Notes under the pieces: model-generated
Told to the model about the DNA's origin: nothing
Seen by the model: the letters and a program-made list of their open reading frames with translations, nothing else
The model's database searches: none
DNA from: CAIYYX01 sp035530135
GTDB taxonomy: Bacteria; Pseudomonadota; Gammaproteobacteria; Burkholderiales; Rhodocyclaceae
Assembly: GCA_035530135.1 (NCBI GenBank)
Contig: DATKVJ010000057.1
Span: 1-8,088 of the forward strand
Length of the DNA stretch: 8,088 bases
Direction of reading: 5' to 3'
Program-made: the position numbers and the translations under genes
Part shown: positions 1-6,170 of the stretch, in pieces
Layout: the number at the start of each line of letters is the position of its first letter
Position numbering within the stretch: position 1 is the first letter of the stretch

Positions 1-606
1 CGCATCGCCTTCCGCGTCGATGCGGTCGTCGCCGAACAGGAGGTACTGGTCAAGAGCCTGGGGCGGCAGCTCGCGCGCGTGCGCAACCTGGCCGGCGCCA
101 GCGTCCTGGGCACGGGACAGGTGGTGGCGGTGCTGAACGTCTCGGATCTGATGAAGTCGGCGGTGAAGTCTTCGGCGGAGTCGGCAGCGAATCTGCCGAC
201 TCCGCAGCCGCTCGCTGTCGCCGCCGAGCTTGGCGAGCGGGCGCAGCATTCGATCCTGGTGGTGGAGGACTCGATCACCGCGCGGGCCCTGCTGAAGAAC
301 ATCCTGGAGTCGGCCGGCTACCAGGTCACCACCGCCGTCGATGGGCTCGATGCGTACACCACGCTGAAGACCGGGGCCTTCGATCTCGTCGTCTCGGACG
401 TCGAGATGCCGCGCATGGACGGCTTCGACCTGACCGCCAGGGTGAGGGCGGACAAGCAGCTGGCCGAGCTGCCGGTGGTGCTGGTGACGGCGCTGGCCTC
501 GCGCGAACATCGCGAGCGCGGCATCGACGTCGGCGCCAACGCCTATATCGTCAAGGGCAGCTTCGACCAGAGCAACCTGCTGGAGGTCATCGCGCGGCTG
601 ATCTGA
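1..606 (+). CDS. cheA: Hybrid chemotaxis-type histidine kinase CheA, C-terminal part (CheW-like domain + receiver), 5'-truncated by the window
   Basis: This is the last 201 residues of a CheA-family kinase; the frame is open from base 1 and the true start lies upstream. Residues 1-55 of the fragment are the end of the CheA regulatory (CheW-like/P5) domain, which docks to the receptor array through CheW; the telltale stretch is VKSLGRQLARVRNLAGASVL followed by GQVVAVLNVSDL. A Ser/Ala/Pro-rich linker (about 56-82) leads to a complete receiver domain (84-201) with acid pair E89/D90, phosphoacceptor D133 in SDVEMP, T163 and K185, all correctly spaced. A receiver fused to CheA is typical of alternative-function chemosensory systems such as WspE, FrzE and PilL/ChpA; in several of these it acts as a phosphate sink or relay. 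The Hpt, dimerisation and ATPase domains are outside the window. The cheB gene follows 43 bases downstream. An in-frame GTG/ATG inside the fragment is not a real start, because the fold continues upstream of it. Confidence 0.93.
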   Translation, partial: RIAFRVDAVVAEQEVLVKSLGRQLARVRNLAGASVLGTGQVVAVLNVSDLMKSAVKSSAESAANLPTPQPLAVAAELGERAQHSILVVEDSITARALLKNILESAGYQVTTAVDGLDAYTTLKTGAFDLVVSDVEMPRMDGFDLTARVRADKQLAELPVVLVTALASREHRERGIDVGANAYIVKGSFDQSNLLEVIARLI

Positions 607-637
607 GCCGCGAGGATGCATTACGTCAACCCACGAT

Positions 638-641
638 GAGG
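638..641 (+). promoter_or_regulatory. Shine-Dalgarno (GAGG) for the TTG start of cheB
   Basis: GAGG ends 8 bases before a TTG at 650. No ATG or GTG lies in frame between the preceding stop and this TTG, and the protein needs MIKVLVVEDS to complete the first strand and acid pair of the receiver. The first in-frame GTG downstream would remove part of that strand, so this site decides the start. Confidence 0.6.
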
Positions 642-649
642 CGACATTC

Positions 650-1693
650 TTGATCAAGGTGCTGGTGGTGGAAGATTCGCCGGTGGTGCGCGAGTTTCTG
701 GTGCATGTGCTCGGCGCCGACCCCGACATTTCCGTCGTGGGCACGGCGCAGGACGGCGAACAGGCGCTGGAGGCCGTCGTTCGGCTCTCGCCCGACGTCA
801 TCACCATGGACATCCACATGCCCAGGGTGGACGGCATCGAGGCCACGCGCCGGATCATGGAGAGCCATCCGGTGCCGATCGTCATCGTCAGCGGCAGCAG
901 CGACCCGAGCGAGGTGGCGACCACCTTCCGCGCCATGGCGGTGGGCGCGCTGGCGGTGCTGCGCCGGCCGGCGGGCCTGGGCCATCCGGAGCACGAGGCC
1001 ACGGTCCGTGAGCTGGTGCAGACGGTGAAGCTGATGGCCGAGGTCAGGGTGGTGCGGCGCTGGCCGCGAGCTCGGCAGGATGCCGCGCTCCCGCCATGCC
1101 GGAGCGTGGGGCCGGCGCCGGCCCGGTTGAGGGCGGTGGCCATCGGCGCCTCGACCGGCGGCCCGCCGGTGCTGCAAGCCATGCTGGCGGCGCTGCCGGG
1201 GGATTTCCCGGCGCCGATCCTGATCGTCCAGCACATGGCGGCGGGATTCATCCAGGGATTTACCGACTGGCTGGCGCAGAGCTCGAACATGCGCGTGCAT
1301 CTGGCCACCCACGGCGAGACCCTGCTGCCGGGCCACGTCTATGTCGCACCCGACAATGTCCAGATGAGAGTGACGCGCGGCGACCGGATAGTCCTGGCCG
1401 GGGATCCACCCGACAACGGCCTGCGTCCCTCGGTGGCGGCCCTGTTTCGCTCGGTCGCCGAGGTCTATGGCGGCGAGGCTGCGGCTTGCCTGCTCACCGG
1501 TATGGGCCGCGATGGCGCCGAGGAACTGAAGTTGCTCCGGAGCAAGGGCGCGACCACCATCGCCCAGGACGAGGCGAGCTCGGTGGTGCACGGCATGCCG
1601 GGCGCGGCGATCCGGCTCGATGCTGCATCCTTCGTGTTGCCGCCGGAAAAAATTGCCGCAGCGCTAACCAGCCTGGTGCGGAAGAACAGGTGA
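650..1693 (+). CDS. cheB: Chemotaxis response regulator protein-glutamate methylesterase CheB
   Basis: CheB removes methyl groups from (and deamidates) glutamine/glutamate side chains of methyl-accepting chemoreceptors, giving adaptation; phosphorylation by CheA relieves inhibition by its receiver. The 347-residue length is normal for the family. An N-terminal receiver (about 1-120) has acid pair E8/D9, phosphoacceptor D54 in TMDIHMPRVDG and S81 at the Thr/Ser switch position. A linker rich in Arg, Ala and Pro (about 130-160) leads to the methylesterase domain (161-345). Its triad is S168 in IGASTGGP, H195 in IVQHM and D288 in TGMGRDG, all intact. Odd point: the near-invariant receiver lysine is Arg106 (LRRP instead of the usual xKP). 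It starts at TTG and lies between hybrid CheA and a c-di-GMP regulator, the position wspF holds in Wsp operons, so its target is probably the dedicated receptor of this system rather than flagellar receptors. No receptor, CheR or CheW is visible in the window. Confidence 0.96.
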   Translation: MIKVLVVEDSPVVREFLVHVLGADPDISVVGTAQDGEQALEAVVRLSPDVITMDIHMPRVDGIEATRRIMESHPVPIVIVSGSSDPSEVATTFRAMAVGALAVLRRPAGLGHPEHEATVRELVQTVKLMAEVRVVRRWPRARQDAALPPCRSVGPAPARLRAVAIGASTGGPPVLQAMLAALPGDFPAPILIVQHMAAGFIQGFTDWLAQSSNMRVHLATHGETLLPGHVYVAPDNVQMRVTRGDRIVLAGDPPDNGLRPSVAALFRSVAEVYGGEAAACLLTGMGRDGAEELKLLRSKGATTIAQDEASSVVHGMPGAAIRLDAASFVLPPEKIAAALTSLVRKNR

Positions 1694-1694
1694 A

Positions 1695-1700
1695 AGAGGA
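1695..1700 (+). promoter_or_regulatory. Shine-Dalgarno (AGAGGA) for the REC-GGDEF-EAL gene
   Basis: AGAGGA lies 7 bases before the ATG at 1708 and directly after or over the cheB stop (1691-1693). The frame is open for a further 204 codons upstream (to 1096), but that stretch reads cheB out of frame and yields Gly/Arg/Pro-rich nonsense. This site therefore fixes the start at 1708. Confidence 0.75.
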
Positions 1701-1707
1701 TCGACCG

Positions 1708-4700
1708 ATGGAAACCAGTAACGGCAACGGCAGGGCGCACATCCTCATCGCCGAGGACAGCCCGACCCAGGCGGCGCAGCTGGCGCACCTGCTGGAGCAG
1801 CATGATTTTATGGTGAGCGTCGTCGCCAACGGTCGCGAGGCGCTCGCTTTCCTTGAGAGCAGCATGCCGACACTGGTCATTAGCGACATCCTGATGCCGG
1901 AACTGGACGGCTATGGCCTGTGCAAGGCGATCAAGAGCGACGAAAAGCTGAAGCACATCCCGGTGATGCTGGTGACCACGCTGGGCGATTCTCTCGACGT
2001 GATCAAGGGACTGGAATGCGGGGCGGACAACTTCGTCCGCAAGCCCTACGACGAGAAATACCTGTTGTCGCGGATCCACTACCTGCTGATGAACCTGGAG
2101 CTGCGCAAGAGCCAGCGGATGCAGATGGGGGTGGAGATCAACCTGGGCGAGCGCAAGTATTTCGTCACCGCCGAACGTCAGCAGATACTCGATCTGTTGA
2201 TCTCGACCTACGAGCAGGCGGTGAGCATCAATGACGAACTCAAGGCCCGGGAAAAGGATCTGGCGCATTCCAATCAGGTGTTGAAGGGCCTCTACTTGAT
2301 CGCCGAAGGCCTCAACCGGGCGGGGAGCGAACAGCAGGCGGCGGATCTGGCACTGGATCGGGCAATGGAATTGCCCGGAATCCAGGCCGGCTGGATATCC
2401 CTGTGGGATCCGGCATCGGGCTTTAGGCTCGGTGCGGCGCGCAATCTGCCGCCGGCACTCGAAGCGCCGGGTGCCATGGAGGGAGATTGCTTTTGCCGGC
2501 GCGGGCTGGTGTCGGGCGAACTCGATCACGTCACCAACATCCTGGAATGCGAACGCCTGGCCAAGGCCACCGGCGACACCCAGGGATTGCGTTACCACGC
2601 CAGCGTGCCGCTGTGGCTGGGCGACCGGACCCTGGGCGTGATGAACCTGGTCGGGCCGGAGAAGGGGCTGTTTACCGAGGACGAACTGAAAGTCCTCTAC
2701 AGCGTCGGCAATCAGGTGGCGGTGGCGCTCGACCGGGCGCGCCTGCACGAACATCTGGAGCATCTGGTGGCGGAGAGAACCGCCAAGCTGGCGGCGGAAA
2801 TCGAGCAGAGAAAGCGCATCGAAAAGGAGCAGGCCAGGCTGGTGGCGATCATCGAGGCTACGCCCGATCTGGTGGCCACCGCTAATCTGGACGGGGTGCC
2901 GTTGTATTGCAACCGGGCCGGCCTGGACATGCTCGGGTATTCGGGCTTGCGCGATCTGTCCGGCTTGCATCTTGGCGCAACCCATCCGGAATGGTCGAGG
3001 CAACTGCTGCTGGAGACGGCAATCCCTCACGCGATCGAACACGGCTCGTGGGCCGGTGAGACCGCGCTGTTGCGGCCGGAGGGCGGCGAGCGGCCGGTGT
3101 CCCAGGTGATCCTCGCGCACGGGGGCGAGGATGGTTCGGTCGAGTACCTGTCGACCATCATCCGCGACGTCACCGTGCAGAAGGAGAACGAGAAACGGAT
3201 CATGCGCCTGAACCGCCTCTACGCGGTGCTGAGCGGCATCAACACCGCGATCGTGCGTACCCGCGATCGCCAGAAACTGTTCGAAGAAGCTTGCCGGATC
3301 GCGGTAGAACATGGCCAGCTCAGAATGGCCTGGATCGGCTTGCTCGATGCCGAAGGGATCATCGTCACGCCGGTGGCCAGAGCCGGTATCGAGGAGGGGT
3401 ATCTCGACAACATCTGCCTGACCGCCATCCAAGATGCGCCCGACGGCTGCCAGATGGTGGCCAGGGCGCTGCAGGAGAAAGTCGCGGTGCTCTGCAACGA
3501 TATCGCTACCGAGCCGCAGATGGCGCGCTGGCGCGAGGAGGCGCTGCGCCGGGGCTATCGTTCGGTGGCAGTGTTCCCGCTGCTAGTCGGCGACAAGGTG
3601 GTGGGGCTGTTGCTGCTCTATGCCTCGGAAGCAAATTTTTTCGACAAGGAAGAAACTGGCCTGCTCACCGAGCTCGCCGGGGACATTTCTTTCGCTCTCG
3701 ATCATATCGAAAAGGAGCAACGGCTCAATTATCTAGCCTATTACGACGTCCTCACCGGGTTGCCCAACCGCGCCCTGCTCTACGACCGCCTGGAGCAGGG
3801 GACGAGGGCGGCGCGGCGGAACGAGTGGTTGCTGGCGGTGCTGTTCGTGGATCTGGACAATTTCAAGGTGGTCAATGACACGCTCGGGCACAGCCTCGGC
3901 GACGCGCTGCTGGCGGAGGTGAGCCGGCGGCTGGCGGCCTGCCTGCGCGACACCGACACGGTGGGTCGGCTGGGCGGCGACGAGTTCGGCATCATCCTGC
4001 CGGAGATCGGCAGCAGCGAGGACGCGGCGATGGTGGCGCGCAAGGTGATCGAGAGTTGCGCCAAGCCGCACCTGATCGAGGGTCACGAGCTGTTCGTTTC
4101 GGCCAGCGTCGGCATCACGCTGTTCCCGGACGACGCCGTCGATAGCGAGGCCCTGATCCGCAACGCCGACACGGCGATGTATCGGGCCAAGGACCTGGGG
4201 CGCAACACCTACCAGTTCTACACGGCGGAGATGAACCGGAACACGCAGGACAAGCTGCGGCTGGAGGCGGACCTGCGCCACGCGCTGGCCAAGGGCGAGT
4301 TCCTGCTGCATTACCAACCCAAGGTGAGCTGCGTCACCGGGCAGGTGAAGGGTTTCGAGGCCTTGCTGCGCTGGCAGCATCCAGTGCGCGGGCTGGTGTC
4401 GCCGGAGGCGTTCGTGCCAGCGCTGGAGGAGAGCGGGCTGATCGTGCCAGTCGGGGAATGGGTGCTGCACGCCGCCTGCGCTCAAGTCAAGCGCTGGCAG
4501 GAGGCGGGGCTGGGGACGCCGAGCGTGGCGGTGAATATTTCGGGACGGCAGATCCACGTCGGCGACCTGTGCGAGACGGTGCGGGCGGCGCTGGCATCGA
4601 GCGGGCTGGATCCGGCCCACCTGGAACTGGAACTGACCGAGAGCCAGTTGATGAAGGACGCCGAGGGCATCATCGGTCTGCTGCGGCGGCTGAAGACGAT

Positions 4701-5853
4701 GGGCGTGCAGATATCGGTGGACGATTTCGGCACCGGCTATTCCAGCCTAGCGTATCTGAAGCGCTTCCCGATCGACAGCCTGAAGGTGGATCGGGCCTTC
4801 GTCCGGGACATCATCGCCGACCCCAACGACGTTTCGATCACCCGCGCCATTATCACCTTGGCGCACAGCCTGAAGCTCAAGGTGGTGGCCGAGGGGGTCG
4901 AGACCGAGGGACAACTGGGGCTGCTGATCGCCAACCATTGCGACGAGATCCAGGGCTATTATTTCAGCCGGCCGCTGCCGGCGGAGGAGGCGACGGCGCT
5001 GCTCGCCGCGGGCCGGTCGCTGGACAGCAAAATGCTCGCCGGCCTGACGCGGCGCCGGACGCTGCTTCTGGTCGACGACGAGGAGAATATCCTCTCGGCG
5101 CTGAAGCGCGTGCTGCGCCGCGACGGCTATGACATTCTCACCGGCCTGGGCGCGGAACAGGGGCTGGAATTGCTCGCCAGCCACCCGGTCGACGTGATCG
5201 TTTCCGACCAGCGCATGCCGGGGATGAGCGGGGTCGAGTTCCTGCGCCGGGTCAAGACCCTGCATCCGGAGACGGTGCGCCTGGTGCTCTCGGGCTACAC
5301 CGATCTGCAGGCGGTGACCGATGCGATCAACGAGGGCGCGATCTACAAGTTCCTGACCAAGCCCTGGGACGACGGGATACTGCGCGCCAACATCGAAGAA
5401 GCCTTCCGCAACAAGGAAATGGCCGACGAGAACCGCCGCCTGCACAGCGAGGTGGCGCAGGCCAACAGCCAGATGGCGGTGGTCAACGAGCAGTTGCAGA
5501 AGCTGCTGGCGAGCAAGGATATGCAGGTGATGCGCGACGAGGCCTCGCTCGACATCGCTCAGGAGGTGCTGCAGCAACTGCCCTGGCCGATCATCGGCAT
5601 CGACGACGAGCGCACCATCGCCCTGGCCAACGCCGCCGCCGCCGCGCTTTGCGGCGACGCCGCGCCGCTGCTCGGCAGGGCCATCGACGTCTCGCTGCCG
5701 GCGGAGCTCCTCGCGGCATTGGGTTCGGTGGCGGCCGAGGCGGCCATCGCCATCGACGGCATCCGCTATCACCTGCGCTGCAGCAGCATGGGCACGCATT
5801 CCCGCTCGCGCGGCACCCTGCTCGTGCTGCTGCCGCTCGAGGCTGCGCCGTGA
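1708..5853 (+). CDS. Multidomain cyclic-di-GMP response regulator, REC-GAF-PAS-GAF-GGDEF-EAL-REC-PAS
   Basis: A 1381-residue cytoplasmic protein with no signal peptide or membrane segment. REC1 (11-130): E16/D17, D60, T90, K112. A helical extension (about 131-190) joins it to GAF1 (190-345), which has a CxC pair (C261, C263) and C281. A coiled coil (345-378) precedes a PAS domain (378-490), then GAF2 (500-668). GGDEF (672-838): DVLTGLPNR 680-688, metal Asp D715, intact GGDEF 756-760, and a c-di-GMP inhibitory I-site R747xxD750 exactly five residues upstream. EAL (849-1100): EALLRW 884-889, N943, ELTE 975-978, DDFGTG 1005-1010, K1026, E1062, Q1082; the full metal and catalytic set appears present. 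REC2 (1117-1235): D1123/D1124, D1167, S1195, K1218. A coiled coil (1235-1270) leads to a weak PAS-like domain (1282-1377). The protein could thus both make c-di-GMP and hydrolyse it to pGpG; which activity dominates cannot be read from sequence. REC1 is likely phosphorylated by the upstream CheA (position of wspR). REC2 may take another input. It shares a 4-base overlap with the next gene. Confidence 0.95.
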   Translation: METSNGNGRAHILIAEDSPTQAAQLAHLLEQHDFMVSVVANGREALAFLESSMPTLVISDILMPELDGYGLCKAIKSDEKLKHIPVMLVTTLGDSLDVIKGLECGADNFVRKPYDEKYLLSRIHYLLMNLELRKSQRMQMGVEINLGERKYFVTAERQQILDLLISTYEQAVSINDELKAREKDLAHSNQVLKGLYLIAEGLNRAGSEQQAADLALDRAMELPGIQAGWISLWDPASGFRLGAARNLPPALEAPGAMEGDCFCRRGLVSGELDHVTNILECERLAKATGDTQGLRYHASVPLWLGDRTLGVMNLVGPEKGLFTEDELKVLYSVGNQVAVALDRARLHEHLEHLVAERTAKLAAEIEQRKRIEKEQARLVAIIEATPDLVATANLDGVPLYCNRAGLDMLGYSGLRDLSGLHLGATHPEWSRQLLLETAIPHAIEHGSWAGETALLRPEGGERPVSQVILAHGGEDGSVEYLSTIIRDVTVQKENEKRIMRLNRLYAVLSGINTAIVRTRDRQKLFEEACRIAVEHGQLRMAWIGLLDAEGIIVTPVARAGIEEGYLDNICLTAIQDAPDGCQMVARALQEKVAVLCNDIATEPQMARWREEALRRGYRSVAVFPLLVGDKVVGLLLLYASEANFFDKEETGLLTELAGDISFALDHIEKEQRLNYLAYYDVLTGLPNRALLYDRLEQGTRAARRNEWLLAVLFVDLDNFKVVNDTLGHSLGDALLAEVSRRLAACLRDTDTVGRLGGDEFGIILPEIGSSEDAAMVARKVIESCAKPHLIEGHELFVSASVGITLFPDDAVDSEALIRNADTAMYRAKDLGRNTYQFYTAEMNRNTQDKLRLEADLRHALAKGEFLLHYQPKVSCVTGQVKGFEALLRWQHPVRGLVSPEAFVPALEESGLIVPVGEWVLHAACAQVKRWQEAGLGTPSVAVNISGRQIHVGDLCETVRAALASSGLDPAHLELELTESQLMKDAEGIIGLLRRLKTMGVQISVDDFGTGYSSLAYLKRFPIDSLKVDRAFVRDIIADPNDVSITRAIITLAHSLKLKVVAEGVETEGQLGLLIANHCDEIQGYYFSRPLPAEEATALLAAGRSLDSKMLAGLTRRRTLLLVDDEENILSALKRVLRRDGYDILTGLGAEQGLELLASHPVDVIVSDQRMPGMSGVEFLRRVKTLHPETVRLVLSGYTDLQAVTDAINEGAIYKFLTKPWDDGILRANIEEAFRNKEMADENRRLHSEVAQANSQMAVVNEQLQKLLASKDMQVMRDEASLDIAQEVLQQLPWPIIGIDDERTIALANAAAAALCGDAAPLLGRAIDVSLPAELLAALGSVAAEAAIAIDGIRYHLRCSSMGTHSRSRGTLLVLLPLEAAP
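5839..5842 (+). promoter_or_regulatory. Shine-Dalgarno (GAGG) for the GTG start of the small GMVLA-domain gene
   Basis: GAGG sits 7 bases before GTG at 5850, inside the last codons of the preceding gene. The GTG overlaps the TGA stop as GTGA (5850-5853), a normal arrangement for translational coupling. The same frame is open upstream to 5649, but that part only shadows the PAS-encoding end of the large gene. Confidence 0.55.
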
Positions 5854-6170
5854 CGGCAATAATCAGAAAAATTCCGTCCGGCCAGGTCCAAGCCGGCATG
5901 GTCCTGGCGGCAGACGTGACGAGCGGCGGCAGCATGCTGCTGCCGCGCGGCACGGTGCTCAGCGCCGCCCATATCGACAGTCTGGCTCGGCGCGACGTGC
6001 TCGAGATCGCCGTGCTGGCGCGGGTCGAGCGTTCCGCTGCGGAGATCGAGGCGATGCGCGAGGCACAGGAGCGGCGCGTGCAGCAGCTGTTCAGACGGGC
6101 CGGCCCGGATGCCACCATGCAGGCCCTGCAGCGGGCGGTGCTCGACTACCGGCTGGAGAAACTCGAATGA
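5850..6170 (+). CDS. Small protein resembling the 'GMVLA' domain that precedes HD-GYP domains; function unknown
   Basis: A 106-residue cytoplasmic protein starting at GTG. Residues 5-55 (IIRKIPSGQVQAGMVLAADV, then LLPRGTVLSAAHIDSLARR) match the pattern I know from the N-terminal region of many HD-GYP phosphodiesterases and some related regulators: a basic hydrophobic strand, (P)GMVLAxDV, a Gly turn, LLxxGTxL, then a helix. Residues 58-106 are a charged, probably helical tail (ERSAAEIEAMREAQERRVQQ). No HD, GYP or other catalytic motif follows, so the domain stands alone. It overlaps the upstream regulator by 4 bases (GTGA) and the HDOD gene by 4 bases (ATGA), implying coupled translation and probably a joint role with one of them, for example as a partner of HDOD or of the REC-PAS end. 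It could also be a remnant of a larger HD-GYP protein, but its clean start, its stop and its place between coupled genes argue for a real gene. I do not know a named function. Confidence 0.75.
   Translation: MTAIIRKIPSGQVQAGMVLAADVTSGGSMLLPRGTVLSAAHIDSLARRDVLEIAVLARVERSAAEIEAMREAQERRVQQLFRRAGPDATMQALQRAVLDYRLEKLE

Noticed and set aside
607..649. Gap between cheA and cheB as a promoter or terminator.
   Set aside because: Only 43 bases, with no convincing -35/-10 pair or GC stem with a T-run; it holds the cheB ribosome binding site.
1647..1652. A6 run near the end of cheB; a -1 slip here would join CheB to the large regulator, since that frame is open across the junction.
   Set aside because: The run is read GAA AAA ATT, so only one tRNA could re-pair well after slipping. 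No stimulatory stem was recognised, and the downstream gene has its own Shine-Dalgarno. Chance openness of a GC-rich frame is the simpler explanation.
1096..1707. In-frame upstream extension of the large regulator by 204 codons, to a start at 1096.
   Set aside because: It reads the cheB methylesterase region in another frame and gives low-complexity Gly/Arg/Pro/Ala text with no domain. A good Shine-Dalgarno and receiver start sit at 1708.
1465..3432. 655-codon open frame on the - strand opposite cheB and the large regulator.
   Set aside because: Antisense shadow of a GC-rich gene: rich in His, Gln, Arg and Asp, with no recognisable domain, and it crosses the boundary of two well-supported genes.
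5632..5643. Four tandem GCC triplets as a possible phase-variable repeat.
   Set aside because: Short, in frame (a poly-Ala stretch in the PAS-like domain), and triplet changes would not shift the frame.
4747..5859. 370-codon open frame on the - strand opposite the EAL-REC-PAS part.
   Set aside because: Same antisense-shadow character, and the + strand reading has full EAL and receiver motifs here.
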